From: Limonium bicolor
Lineage: Eukaryota > Streptophyta > Magnoliopsida > Caryophyllales > Plumbaginaceae
Assembly: GCA_023374045.1 (NCBI GenBank)
Contig: CM041776.1
Coordinates: forward strand, 346,269,636 to 346,333,635
Direction of reading: 5' to 3'
Length of the DNA stretch: 64,000 nucleotides
Below are positions 36,840-48,622 of this stretch, in pieces (the first letter of the stretch is position 1; every line of letters begins with the position of its first letter). The position numbers and the translations under genes were made by a program. The notes beneath the pieces are model-generated. The model worked only from the letters and a program-made list of their open reading frames with translations. It did not search any database and had not been told where the DNA came from.

Positions 36840-38220
36840 CTCATACATGATTGATCACCTTTAAGATTGATCAGCTTCTGTGCACTACCCACACAACTCC
36901 TTCACCACTTGTAGCTTTTCCTCCCAGGTAGGGGAACTTGAACATAATACCGTCCTCAGCTTGAGTTAGCCACTTTTGTCGAGAACCTTTTCAACCACCA
37001 ACTCTGAGAGTACTAGGTTTGGAGCTAGAAAACTCCCACAACAATGGCTTCGTTAGATCTTTGGTGCTCACACCCTTTCTCTAGCTACAAAGAAACAAGG
37101 AGGAGAATTAAACAACTCTTTTTTTTTATAGCTTGCGCTCTTACAAAGGGGAGTCTTCGCCTTACGCACTCTTAGAATTCAAACTCACTTTGTGGAAATT
37201 AAGATCAAGAACCAAGTTCTATCTTTCTCTCTCGAATGTGATCTCTTGGAGCAATAGAGTTCTCTCTCAGAATCGGTAGTAAATGGAAGTGGTAGTTTGA
37301 GTAACGTGTTTATGACCTTAACTGTCTTAATGCCCTTGTTTCACAAGGGTTGCGGTTCTATCAAGATCTTAACAACCAACTAGTGCCTCCCTTTATCTCC
37401 AAGATAAGGACGCTTTTTATCTTTAACCACTTACTAGATAAGTGTCGCCTAATATCTCCAAGATAATGACGCCTCTTATCTTAACCACCTTCTAAAAGAG
37501 TGCCACCTATATCTTCCAAAACTAGAGTGTGCCACCTTAATCTCCAACAACTCGTACCGATTATATCTCCAACAACTATAAGTTAAGGCAACAGCTAATT
37601 GGTTAAGATTCTCTTAATCATCGCGCCTATAATCATGGGAAGGAGATAATATATCACCATCTTTATCTTATAGCCAATGTGGGATCAATCTTCCCCACAA
37701 TATTTAAAATCAACTTTAACCATTCAAGGGTAAAGTTCGAAGGCATTTTCAAAGTTTACCTCAGTAACTTTCACATGCAATAGTAACCTTGGTAAAAATC
37801 CAATTGTAATCATAGGCATTAACCATTTTGCAACAACCAATATTTACCTCAAAGGACCTTGTATTGTCGTTAATATAATAATGGAAGTGATAGGAATTAA
37901 CTTCAACCTGGAAATCACAATAATAAAGAAAACTCTAAAAATTAAGGTTTTGGATGCACCCATAGTGTCGTGCTTGTGTGCGTGCATTGCGCCCAGTGCC
38001 CACACTCGACCCTTGCGAGGATCGTGGCACACTCTAACGCCTAGTGTCTCATACGCGTCGCATTCCCTTGCAGCCCACTTGCGCGCACTCGTACGCTGCC
38101 TGTGCTTTTGTCATCGACGCCAACACCCCATTGTCATACGCGGCTACGCACCCAGTGTGCGCGCCAAAGGCACCCACCCGCATTGCATCTTAGCTCGTGA
38201 CCTCTAGTACTTTTGGGCAC
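36840..38220. other. Degenerate repeat-rich DNA, no gene seen
   Basis: At 37,390-37,580 the words TATCTCCAA, AAGATAA and ACGC with AACCAC recur several times, as in a decayed short tandem repeat. At 37,930-38,210 the sequence turns GC-rich with many CGC/GCGC words; an open frame there (37,881-38,207) has no domain. Together this may be transposon or LTR sequence adjoining the next feature. Confidence 0.35.
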
Positions 38221-38224
38221 TTGC

Positions 38225-39660
38225 TAACCTATTGAACAAGCTCAAGGTCCATATCGTGACTTATCATGGTGAAAAGTGGTGAAAATATGCAATCATAAGG
38301 TTTATATTTACTTGCATTTTACTTGGTTCATAACCTATTTTCACCACTTTATAGAGCTTTTTTGCCAATATATGTGAAATTTTACTTTTGGTAATAATTT
38401 AGGTAAAAGCTCATTGGCGCATGAACGAAAGATACAAAAGAGTTATTCGGATGCTTGGACAAGATCTTGGAACGTGTCTAGAGGTTAAAGATCAAGACGG
38501 AACCAACCAGGAGTGAAATGACAAGTCTGATGCATTATAATCTTGATCTAGGTCTTTGTCCGAGTGAACAAACCCGAACCATCGATTGGTCAAAGCTTTT
38601 GTTGTTTTCATGGTTTAGTCCAGGTGTTTTTCCGGGGATACAGACCCGGACCTAAACCTTCTGCCATCTTTAGGACCCTACCCGGGTATGTGTCCGAGTA
38701 TACATCCTCGGACCGATCCCGTAAGAAAGTTTTTGCCTCTTTTACAACCTAGTTTGGGGATGTGTCCGGGTTGGCAACGATGTGACCATGATGGACCACA
38801 CACAAAACGTAGAAATTAGTATATATTAAAACACATAAATAGGGGCTCAGTTCATTCATTGTCATTCACCCACCAGAGACTCCCAAACAGAGAGAAAAAA
38901 AGGATAAAAGAGAAGAATAAGAATAAGAAGAAAGATAAGGAGAACTCCACCTTCATTGACGCTTCCAACCTCATTAATGGCTATTTCTCACTCTTTTATC
39001 TTCTTTTACCTTTCAATTCTTTAGTAGACTCCATTTTACCGTGGGATGGGGTTTGACCCTAAAACTCCAAATTATCCTTGAAAGCCTACCTTTATAGTTG
39101 TTTTATCTCTTCAATGCTCAATGAATGCTCTAAATCGATCACCTATAGCATTTATGGTGGTTCCTATCAATATTAGGTTTTTAAAGGTAGGGATTGTGAC
39201 CATCGAAGAGACAAACCCTAGATTTTCCCCTCTAAAATTAGTTGGTACAAGCTTAGGCTATTATTATAGAACTTATGATTAATGCTATTTAGTTACTTGA
39301 ACCTACTTCGAATTAAAAGGGGCAACTAAGTGGGTAAATTTGACTTATCCGTGGTTTGGTGAGTCTTTACTTTCGTTCTAATATACAACTAGAGTGAGGT
39401 ATGATTAAGACCATATTTGTGTGATTTACCTATCCTGGGCACTTCTTCATCCAATCCATTAAAACTTCATCTTAGCTTAATTGTTTGATTACATTATTTG
39501 ATAGATTCAAATCACTAAGATTACTTTCGGCTAAACCTCGACTTTACTGCTTTAATTCACTAAGTACCGAGCTAGGGAGATAGAACCAATTTCCTTGTGG
39601 ACACGTGACACTTTTTGTATTACATCGATTAGGTGCACTTGTCTACTCTTTGCACATATT
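38225..39660 (+). mobile_element. Probable Ty3/gypsy LTR (Athila/Tat-like), fragment or solo
   Basis: The segment near 38,260-38,360 (TGGTGAAAAGTGGTGAAAAT, then TTTACTTGCATTTTACTTGG) resembles the start of long plant gypsy LTRs, and 39,583-39,640 (CCAATTTCCTTGTGG, then GTGCACTTG) resembles their 3' end. In between are repeated GTGTCCGGGT-like words (38,630-38,780) and a candidate promoter CATAAATAGGGGC at 38,833. No primer-binding site, polyprotein or target duplication was found, so a solo LTR or relic fits best. Confidence 0.4.
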
Positions 39661-40558
39661 TATATACATTTCTTCATATAGATGTTTCCCAACACATGAC
39701 ATTACTCATAGTCACATGGCACGACTTAGCTTCACCCCCGTGTTGTGGTCTGTGTCTTGATAACTACTTGTCTACCCGTAGTTACAAATTAGCCATGTTG
39801 TCAACTTGTCTTAACCCAGTTAAGACCAAGTCACAATAACACCTGGGTTGCAAGTAGCTCATTGGGATCTCATGCAATTCCTCTTCCAATCCTTTGCTCA
39901 TGACACCTCGTGCCACCATTGGTTTTGCATGTGACTCACATGGTCTCTCTTGAACCAATGTCACATGTCAAACCCCATCTTTAAAGACCGGTTCCACCCA
40001 CCTGTGTTCAAGGTGAGCCTCGTTCACAGACAAGACCCTGGTACTAGCTTAACTGCTGCGCCTTGACAAACCCTAGTGCCACCCACTAGTTTTGTCATGC
40101 GTGTGTCATGACTGGCTCTCAATGACACAACCCGCACCTTGATGTATGTAGCCCCAAGACACCCTCATGCTCTGCTTGGCAAGTCTCACTTCCAAGATCT
40201 AGCATAGATTAACGTTTAACGTCCTTTGTTCCAATGGTCAATAAGGTTAGGGCTCATTTGTAGAAATGTATGTTTATTTTTATGATTATGTTTATGTTAA
40301 CTTATAATTAAATATAACATTAAAATGTAATCAATTAATAACTAAATATAACACTTAGTTTTAAGTTACTAACAAAATACTGAGTTACTATAATATATTT
40401 TCTATATTCTATTATTTTATTTTTGGATTACAAGTTAATAGTTTCAACTCAAAATAAAATTTATTAAATCCACTCGAACTAAACCACAAATATTTTTAGA
40501 TCATAAATCTCTATCTAAATCACAAATATATTTAGATCATAAATCTCTATCTAAATAC
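39661..40558. other. Intergenic, possibly retroelement-derived
   Basis: A GC-richer stretch (39,720-40,200) with CA-rich text and no convincing frame is followed by AT-rich DNA. A short tandem duplication (CACAAATAT-TTTAGATCATAA-ATCTCTATCTAAA) occupies about 40,485-40,555. Confidence 0.35.
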
Positions 40559-42745
40559 TACTTATATTGGGAAGATTGAATCAGCGTCTTTATGTCATTG
40601 TACACATAGCAAAAATGTGATCGCATGTGCTCCCTTTGGGTGACGGATCCTTTCCCGCATTCAGCCTATTTGCCACTCCATTTCCCTCACTGCACTCTTC
40701 CTGCACGCCACCCCCTCCTCTAGCCTACACCTAGCACTACAAAAAAATTGACATTTACCCACGGACATCTATACCAATAGATTTGATATTCCGTTGGCAT
40801 AGTCTACTTAACTGAATAAGACAAATAGAGTTTTACTAATAAATTATATTATCGTTGGCATAGCCAATAGAACCGGGACTTATAGCGTCGGATTTTATTT
40901 TCCGTCGCCACAACCCTGAACAAATTAATAACGCGCGCCCTTATACATACTTAGTATAGCAAAAAACGATTTTGTTCAAAGCTTTTGAATTGAAACGCGG
41001 AGAGGGAAAACGGGGAAGAGGGGAGGGAACGTCGCCGAATTCTCCAGCCATTGAAGGGAAGGACTCTCCGCCCGTGACTTGGAATTCTCAAGTTCTGTGT
41101 TCTTCATCGACCGAGAAAGACTAGGTATGCATTCTCTTTCTCTTATCTCTTCAATAAACCCTAAATGTCAAAACTTGTGTTCATCGGTTAGTTGGAATCC
41201 AACCCAGTAAGGTTCGTAAGCCTCCTTCTGACGTCGGTGTTGAGTTTTCGGAGGTAGATTAGGAATTGAAGGTGTTGAAGGAGAGAGCATAGGTGGGAGA
41301 AGGGAAAGGGGGAAAATTCCTCAGCGAAGTGCGGAAGAGATTGAGAAAATCGAGCTGAATAGAAGATTGAAGTAAGTGATGGTGGTTATAGAGAAGCTGA
41401 TGGTGTTCGTAACGACCCGGTCATTGCCGCTTCTTGCCTCGTTGCCTATTTTGGTACTCACGCACTCTCTCTCTATTTCCTATTGGAACCCTAGATATAG
41501 GTGATCTGCATCACTGCATGTTAACTTCATGAATTCGATTTAGTATAAAAGGTGCTACTAAAACTGAATAGAAAACTAGATTTTTCCATTTCGAAGCCTA
41601 ATATTTTGGCCAAGTGTTACTATCCTATTTAAATTGAGCTGGCATTTCCTGAAACTTCCTAACTCTGAGTTATCTGTCAATTGGAAGATATATTTCTCTT
41701 TGAGTATACAAATTAGATATAACATGGATGTGATTCATGGATGTGTTCATTATTCTACTGATAGACTTGCCTTTTTTAGTTAACTTGTGTTCTTTTGATG
41801 TTTTAACGTGTTTTGGAAATGAAGAGTCTCTTAATGGCATTTGGATTATTGTCAATTTTACCTTTGTCCTGTGAACAGGTTCTAGGCAGTGAAAACCTTT
41901 CAACTCTTACTCCAGAAAGCAAATAAGAGTTACCAGAAAGATGTGCTTCAGTTTATATGTTAGTAAAACATGTTTTTTATCCGCTTTTAGTAAAAATAAA
42001 CCTTTAAAAAGTTTCTGATATGCTCCCTGAAACAACATTATTCCAGCACAGTCTGCATTATCTTTTCTCACAAACTCAAAGTAACGTGTAGAATCATAAA
42101 ACACCCTAAGCTAAACTTTCCGTAGTGGTCATTTATTTGGAATAGGGTCTGCATTATTTTTTGCACTGATACATTGCTTGAACTGTTTTACGAATGATCA
42201 TTGCTTGAAAATTTTCATTTTTATTGGTGGCTAATGTTGTGCCTCTAATACAACGTGATCATAAGCTATGTTATTACTTCTCATACGCATTATCTACTTA
42301 GCACAGTGCAGATATTGATCTACTTCCCCTTTGGGTGCCAATTTTGTAGCAGTTGTCAAGCTCTCAAATATGCTCATTTTTTCATCTGTTTTTGTAGTTG
42401 TTAAGATGCTCCATTCTAATGTAAAATTTCGCTGCACTTTTACACTGTTACTTAATTTGAGACATGCACTATTCTAAGAATATTTTGCACCTGTTTTTGC
42501 GAATCCCTTTTAGTTTCTGACCAAACTTCAATTGAAGGTTCATCATCTTGCAATAAATGGTTCATAAGCTATGTTATTCCTCTCGATTTGTCGAGCATGT
42601 ATGAACTCCTTTACATAATTCTTATTGTGCCTAACTGTAATTTTTGTTGGTATAGTTCATTGGGGCGACTTCTGTAATAACGGATCTCCATCACCGTTGG
42701 AGTAGCCCACTAAAATAACACCAAGCTGTCTGGACACGCGGGTTA

Positions 42746-43018
42746 ATGAAATTTTTTGTACTCTATTGCTTGTTAAATATTGCATTGTTAAATCATATTT
42801 ATTCTTTTAACGTTTGTTTCCTGTTTCTTTGTACTCATTTGCTTGTTAAATATTGCTTGTTAAATATTGCATTTTTTGTACACAACCTGAGAAGATTCCT
42901 CATAAACATAAGCTTACAAGGTAGAACTTTTTTGTACTCATTTGCTTGTTAAATATTGCATTGTTAGCTCATATTTATTCTTTTATCGTCTGTTTCCTGT
43001 TTCTTTGATTCTCTGCAG
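42746..43018 (+). repeat. Internal direct repeats within the CACTA element
   Basis: TTTGTACTC, ATTGCTTGTTAAATATTGCA and a following TATTTATTCTTTTA-CGT-TGTTTCCTGTTTCTTTG stretch occur at 42,755-42,830 and again at 42,928-43,007. An extra partial copy of the short core lies in between (42,830-42,880). The second copy ends right at the acceptor of the first SF3a60-like exon, so part of the intron upstream of the captured exon was duplicated. Confidence 0.7.
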
Positions 43019-44798
43019 CCAGTACAAGGAATATATGTCCAAGCTTCTGGAATACCTCTTTTTTTTAGAGGGCAAAGCCCTTGAAAGATTTGGACAAAAT
43101 ATTTTCGAAGGTATGTTTGGTGTATGTGTATTTATATATGTTGCTATTCTAGGTACATCAGATTCTGTGGTTATTGTTGTTTTATCTGCTATTCACAGAT
43201 CATTGACTTCATCTCAGTTGTGTGAGAGTGCCGATGATGTAGATTGTTTTGTTAAATTCTTGACTTCTGAGCTGAGTGAATTATGATGTTATTGCAGGTG
43301 AATACTGAATTTGAGCAGCAATGGGCCGGTGGGAAGGTGCAAGGGTGGGAAGATACTGAAGCTTCTTCTTCACCATCCACTATAGTTGATCTCGACTATT
43401 ACAGTACAACGGAGGAGTTGATGGTTGTTGGACCCGAAAAATTGAAGGAGTCAGTTGGTTCTTTATCCTGGAAACTTTAAAAAGGTTCTGCTTTGTCTAT
43501 GTGAGTATAGAGTTTGCTGCATCTTGCCTAAGTAGGCACTCAACATTCTGATTCCGTCTTAGTGATTTAAATGCAAGTAATTCTAACCACCCTATCATTT
43601 ACTTGAAAACTGAGACATCTGTGACAGCATGTAACCCGCCTTATAACCGTCACATGACCAGTCTTATAACCGTCGTATAACCAGTCTTATGACCATTGTA
43701 TAACCAGTCTTATGACCGTTGTATAACCAGTCTTCTAACAGTCGTATAACCAGTCTTCTGGCCATCGTATAACCAGTCTTATGTCCATCGTATAACCAAT
43801 CTTATGACTAGTTCTTGATGTATGTTGTACACACAATTGTCTTATATCTTTCTGCTATTTTCTGCAATCCAGACATTGGCTGCTCTTGGGCTTAAAACTG
43901 GATGGACACTTAAGCAAAGAGCTGAGAGACTTTTCCTCACGAAGGTTGTGTTTCTAGTCATTAGAAATTTCCCTACCCCCTCTCTTATTGTTCCCTTGCT
44001 CTATCTTTTTTATTTTAACTTATGTGCTATTAGTTTCTGAATCTTCGAATCTGATGTGATCTCAAATTGGGATGTATGATGCTATGCACGTTATTTCTGG
44101 TTCACGTGAGTAATAAACATTGGTGTGGAAAGGATTCAGATAATTTCTTGGTATACTCTTTATTCATTGATTATTAATTTATTGCACGTGTAGTACTTTG
44201 ACAAGTTAGATAGAAGTTAGTGTATTTTATCTTTGTTTTCTGTTGCTGGACTTACTGCACTATCACAGCCATATGTTGCACTCATTCTCTATCGTTCAAG
44301 GTTCATTTTTAATTTTTCACCAGGATTGAAGATTCTTTGTAGTGTAAGTACTACTATGCTCCTGGGCCAAAAGGAAATTAAGTCACCTAAATTGTACTTG
44401 TATCAAATTTTCGGCTGCATTGTATCTTCTGGTCCTCTTTATTAGGCATGTGTACAAATTAGTTGCTCCCAGCTGGGGAGGTTGTAACTGTGTGTTAAGC
44501 TTCATCTGATTGTTCTAGCTAGTACATTTTTTCCTTAGTTATAGAACTAAGTTCATATTTTGCAGCTGGCGTTGAGATTTTTCACCCAGTATCTTGATGA
44601 ATTTGACATTTTTTCTGACACCAAAAATATTCTTTGGTGCAGGGTACCCCTCTTGGAAATTTGGATAAGAAACATTTTGCTAAACCTCTACACGGCGCAA
44701 ACCAAAATGGTGATTTAAGTTCCTCCAGACAAGAAGATTCTAAGGAAATTGCTTTGATGGAGGTGCAGATGGAAAAGCTTTGTGAATTTTTACAAGGG
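43019..44798 (+). pseudogene. Captured fragments of splicing factor SF3a60 (SF3A3) gene
   Basis: Four exon-like pieces with splice sites match the middle of plant SF3a60, a subunit of the U2 snRNP SF3a complex. They are 43,019-43,110 (QYKEYMSKLLEYLFF), 43,298-43,480 (NTEFEQQWAGGK, then IVDLDYYSTTEEL and VGPEKLKES), 43,873-43,944 (LAALGLKTGWTLKQRAERLF) and 44,643-44,798 (LGNLDKKHFAKPLHGANQNG, then KEIALMEVQMEKLC). Order and spacing follow the parent protein. The N-terminal part and the C-terminal zinc-finger region are missing. Exon 2 runs past its expected end into a stop (TAA at 43,478), and exon 3 repeats the tract that should follow it. The pieces lie wholly inside the CACTA ends, so they were carried by the transposon. 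A functional splicing factor cannot be made from this locus; a chimeric transcript is possible. Confidence 0.88.
43634..43812. repeat. 23-bp tandem repeat, about seven copies
   Basis: The unit GTATAACCAGTCTTATGACC plus three variable bases repeats with substitutions between the second and third SF3a60-like exons of the CACTA element. It is intronic in any chimeric transcript. Variation among units is mostly at the CCGTC/CCATT positions. Confidence 0.85.
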
Positions 44799-45179
44799 GT
44801 CAACTTTTGCTTCCTATTTGATATGAAGCATTTTTCTATACGCCAACAGGGAATACGTAGCCATTGCCACTCAAATCAACAGAAAATTTATTGATTGTTA
44901 GTTGTATATAGGAGTGGGTGATTGCACTTTGTTAGTATCTGATCCCCAACTTTCGGTAACATATGCATGCATATCGTATGAACTTGCCAACATAGCACCT
45001 CCCGCCCTTGATAACCTAGGAATCTTTGCTTTGACTAAATTACTGGGATGACTACTGGAGAGTAACTGATTTGCATTCATGCTTGAGTTTTGTGGATCAT
45101 TTGGTATGTATATATCTGCTAGTTTTATGACTGATTATTAACTGATACCATTGTTAATATAATTGATTCTATTAGGTAT

Positions 45180-45262
45180 CAACTGGTGCTAGTGGCATTC
45201 TCAAGGACCCATCCTCAAGCAAGGACCCATCAAGCAATCCAGATAGCAGTGAGAAGAATTAG
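45180..45262 (+). other. Terminal exon-like stretch of the CACTA element
   Basis: After TTAG at 45,176 a frame reads STGASGILKDPSSSKDPSSN and then PDSSEKN with a stop at 45,260-45,262. It is followed by 3'-UTR-like DNA up to the subterminal repeats. It does not match SF3a60 and may be the last exon of the element's own gene. Function unknown. Confidence 0.35.
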
Positions 45263-46189
45263 TTGGCTAGGATGTTTGTGCACTAGGGAGGTGATTTTTT
45301 GGCTATGAAGAGAGTACTTTTTGGATGTTTAGCCTTGTTAGGAAGGGCTGAACTTTTGGCCAACATTTAGCCTATGTATGGTTGTAACTTATTCAAATAT
45401 TGAAGTGGAAACAACTTACTTTTGACATCTATTAATGTGATTCAACTTTTGAAGATCTAAATCTTTTATCTATCAAGGTTGTGATATTATTACTATACAT
45501 GTTTAAATGATTGGAAATAATATTGAAACAGGTTATACCAATGGAATCTATACCAACAGATAAATCTGTCAGTATATATACAAATAATGATGACCTTTGC
45601 CAACGGAAATAATCGTTGGTATAGGTGCAACATATCAGGTTATTGTTTACCTATTCCAACGACAATATCCGTTGTTATAGCTAAATTGAATTCGGTCAGA
45701 TGAATGTCATTTACCAACAAATTTTTCCGTGGGTACAGGTATTTCAGGCTACTCCAACGGACAAAAAAAACGTGGGTATAGAGTTATCCCCACGGTACTA
45801 ATGCCAACGGAAAATATTCCGTTGGAGTAGGTAAATTGGTACTATACTAACGGATTTTTGACTTTTACCTATGGAAAATTTCCGTTGGTAAATGTCATTT
45901 TTTTTGTAGTGTAGCACTCCACCTCCATTAACACTAATCATTAGCCGTCTAATATGCATGCCGCCTTCTCTTCCCATTCGCCCTTTCACCTGCCACCACT
46001 GTCGTGTCCATCTGAATAGAAATCCTACCTACACTTTCCTGCATGCTTACTCTCAATAGCTTAGGGTGCCTTGTCGGATTAGCCATGACCATTCTTATTA
46101 AGCCACACATTTTCTTCTCTAATCTACCTTTCACCTTCATCTGTCTCTTGATTGTCTCGTCTTACTCCTCTCAATTGTATTTCTTCAAC

Positions 46190-46760
46190 CGCATCATCAT
46201 GCAAGTCCTCAAATGTCGGGTGATGGAACAATGCTTGCTAGGTAAGCTCTTTTTTCTCAACCCGTGGACACATGATCGCCTTTATGTAACTCTTCAACAT
46301 CTTTGGCCCCATTTTAGCAACTTTAGGTATGGAAAGGTTGGCCCTAGTCTTTACTTGTTTCAATTTGACTCTTTCGTCACCATGAATACTGTCCTAATGT
46401 AGGGGTCGTGGCTGGTGAATAATCCGTTCCTAGCTCTCCAACAATTGGACCCTCAACTTCCCTTCGAGAAACATGATTTTACATGGGAGCCTTTTTTTGG
46501 TACACATTTTTTATGTTCCCCTCTCCTACCAAACTTTGAGTTTTTTAGAGAAAGTTGTTACAAAAATTGGCCACTTTTTGGGTATTATGGAAGACACAAC
46601 GGTGAGACGAATAAGCTTCATCCAGTTAAAAGTCCTTCTCAACATCCATCTCCCACCCTCCGATCTTTACCTATACATTTTAATGGTGTGGATTTGGTCT
46701 TCACGGTTTACTTATGACAATATGAATGACATTTGCATGGGTTGCGGTTGATTCCTCCAC
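46190..46760 (+). pseudogene. LINE ORF1 remnant (DUF4283 plus zinc knuckle start)
   Basis: Across three frames the segment spells a decayed plant LINE ORF1. First VMEQCLLGKLFFLNPWTHDR, then VGPSLYLFQFDSF, then after a stop GSWLVNNPFLALQQLDPQLP, LPNFEFFRE, VVTKIGHFLGIMEDTT and finally YDNMNDICMGCG, where the CCHC knuckle should begin. This order is that of the DUF4283 RNA-binding domain followed by a zinc knuckle in L1-type ORF1 proteins. Frameshifts and stops make it non-functional. It belongs to the element bounded by 40,559 and 47,651. Confidence 0.78.
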
Positions 46761-47651
46761 GACTCTAGTTCTTGCCTTTACAAAAGGGTGCCCGACTAAG
46801 GAGAAGTCTCGTATGAGAAGTGGCTTGACACGGATGTATACCTTGCCAGCTCGAGTCTTATGAGCCTTTTAATCGTCCCATTAGTTGAAGTCTTCTCCCG
46901 AATGTTGGTGACAGACTACTTAGGATCTCGTCCGGTCAAGCCTTCAAATCCCACAGATTTGGGCACCCTTTCTCGCAGGGCATGTCCAGGCTTTCGTGGC
47001 CACCAACGACCTGGCCTTATGTCCAAGAAGCGAGCCCTGGCTCAGCTTTTGGACATTGGACTTGACGAGGAAGCTCCAACCGTCGTGAGACAGATCGGAA
47101 AGGGAAGAGGCTCATGATATTGGATGTCGGCGGGTCCTCCTAGATGACAGAAGAACACCATAGACTTTCAGTGTTCACTTCTCATACGTCTCTGGGCGGT
47201 ACTCAGAGTCGCCCACAAGAATGAGGTTGTTAGTCTTGGGTTGCATGTTTTCAGACTCAACCCATGAAATTGGCTTGAATTTCAGAGTTTTAGTGTCTTG
47301 ACATTAGTACTTATGTTGCCTCTTAATATTTTACGTAACTTGGGATGTATCTTAGTTAATGTTTGGTTGCCTTATGGGACTCTTATGAAGTTTCGGTCCT
47401 CAAGTTTTGATTACTATCTAGGGCGTATTGTTAGTCGGACTAGGGTGATAAGGATTCCCTCGATGGTTTGTAGGACCAAAGGTTGGTCGGGTTTGTGTGC
47501 TTAGCACCAATTGTTGAGGTGCTCAATGCTCGTGTTTTACCAACTGTGTTTACAATTTAGGTTGTACGTCTTCATGCAGTCTGTTTGCTACTAAGACCTT
47601 TTATTATAACGATGATATAATCTAGTCTTTGAAAAAAAATACTTATATTGG

Positions 47652-48179
47652 TAGTGTTACGTCAAATTTCAAATTCAGGTTAGACATTGATAGCCTATAT
47701 ATATAGAGATGAGGTATGCAATGATATACAATCAAAAATTGAATTGTTTGTTTGTTTGAATCGGCGTTTTAGTTTACTAGTTGCTATTTGTAGGGAGGCT
47801 ACAAGGTTTACTAGTTAGGGATGTGGATGAATTGAGACGAAACCAAAGAAGCCAAAGAGGTACACCATAGAACACTTCCTCTATTGTATAATGTACTTGT
47901 TTATTAATCATTATCTATGTAAATGCACTAGGAAGATTGGAGTGTTGCAATTATAATACCAAGGCAGCACTTTAACTGTCTAAAGAATTGTATTATACAC
48001 ATTTTCAACTCAAGCATTTCATCGAACACTATATGTACACAACTAATTATACAAATTTAACAATGTAACTATACACAATTTATGCACAACCAACTAAACT
48101 AGTAATCAACAATTGCATTACAACAATTATTGCTAGCAAATAAGACTAATAATAATGCAATTTAAAGTTACAAATTCGA
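47652..48179. other. Intergenic DNA right of the LINE
   Basis: AT-rich with no coding frame. The left end of the CACTA fragment that follows may lie inside this stretch, but I found no matching CACTAGTAG terminus. Confidence 0.35.
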
Positions 48180-48622
48180 AAAAAAACTTACATTCTTGGC
48201 CTTCTGTGCAGTCCCGTTCGACGTCTGCGACGGTGGGCTCGCGAGCTGCTTCAGGCGAGATGGTGGCGCGGCGACAGCAAGGACGGCGGCGCTAAAGGGT
48301 GGCGGTGGTGCGGATGGCAGTCGCAGGCGTCGCCTTCGTCGTCGCCGGTAGCGCAGAGAGATCGATCAAAGAGTTAGGGATTGAAGAAGGCGGAGCAGCG
48401 CGCGTTGTGGTATATTTAACGACTCTATCATGACGGTTCCTACTAAAAACCGCTGAGATAGGCGCTGCGATAAAGTTTTTTTTTTAAATGATCCTATCTC
48501 GACGGTTTTAAGTAAGAACCGCTGAGATAGGTTAACGACATTTTTAAAAATGTTCTATCTCGGCGGTTCTTATTACAACCGCTGCATTAGGGGCGCTGAG
48601 ATAGATCATTTTTCTACTAGTG
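48180..48622 (-). mobile_element. CACTA transposon end, second family
   Basis: Read on the minus strand the end at 48,622 is CACTAGTAGAAAAATGATCT, a typical CACTA terminus. Subterminal repeats follow: CTATCTCGGCGGTT, CTATCTCGACGGTT and their complements AACCGCTGAGATAG, at least six copies between 48,420 and 48,610. Farther in, a GC-rich stretch (48,196-48,370) resembles a first exon, with a donor AAT-GTAAGT at about 48,190. The partner end was not found in the window, so the element looks truncated. Its terminus and subterminal motif differ from the 40.7 kb CACTA element. Confidence 0.7.

Larger units (their letters stand above)
40735..45911 (+). mobile_element. CACTA (En/Spm) transposon carrying SF3a60 gene pieces
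   Basis: The terminal inverted repeats are CACTACAAAAAAATTGACAT (left) and CACTACAAAAAAAATGACAT (right, read inward), both continuing TTACC. TAG flanks both ends (40,732-40,734 and 45,912-45,914), the 3-bp duplication of CACTA elements. Subterminal regions (40,760-40,920 and 45,540-45,890) hold many copies of CCAACGG/CCGTTGG, alone or as palindromes, the expected pattern of transposase binding sites. The 5.18 kb element has no visible TNPD-type transposase and so is non-autonomous. Its interior contains a candidate 5' exon (about 40,985-41,124, donor GTATGC), several exons from a host splicing-factor gene, a 23-bp tandem repeat and a terminal exon-like stretch ending at 45,262. Confidence 0.92.
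40571..47639 (+). mobile_element. LINE (L1-type) retrotransposon, split by a CACTA insertion
   Basis: The 12-bp direct repeat TACTTATATTGG lies at 40,559-40,570 and 47,640-47,651. The right copy is preceded by an A8 tail (47,632-47,639) and the typical plant LINE 3' end GATGATATAATCTAG-CTTT. Between them the LINE is represented by 40,571-40,734 and 45,915-47,639, about 1.9 kb in all, because a CACTA transposon occupies 40,735-45,911. The retained part has a decayed ORF1; no endonuclease or RT domain is visible, so the LINE is internally deleted. Poly-A, long target duplication and ORF1 together make the call firm. Confidence 0.88.

Noticed and set aside
37881..38207. 108-codon GC-rich frame
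   Set aside because: Mirror frame on the other strand, biased CGC/GCGC composition, adjacent to LTR-like DNA; no domain.
42942..43286. 114-codon frame considered as a gene of its own
   Set aside because: It reads through an intron; only 43,019-43,110 is exon-like and matches SF3a60.
46860..47504. Frames at 46,860-47,117 and 47,298-47,504 as host genes
   Set aside because: They lie inside the LINE defined by the 12-bp duplication and poly-A tail.
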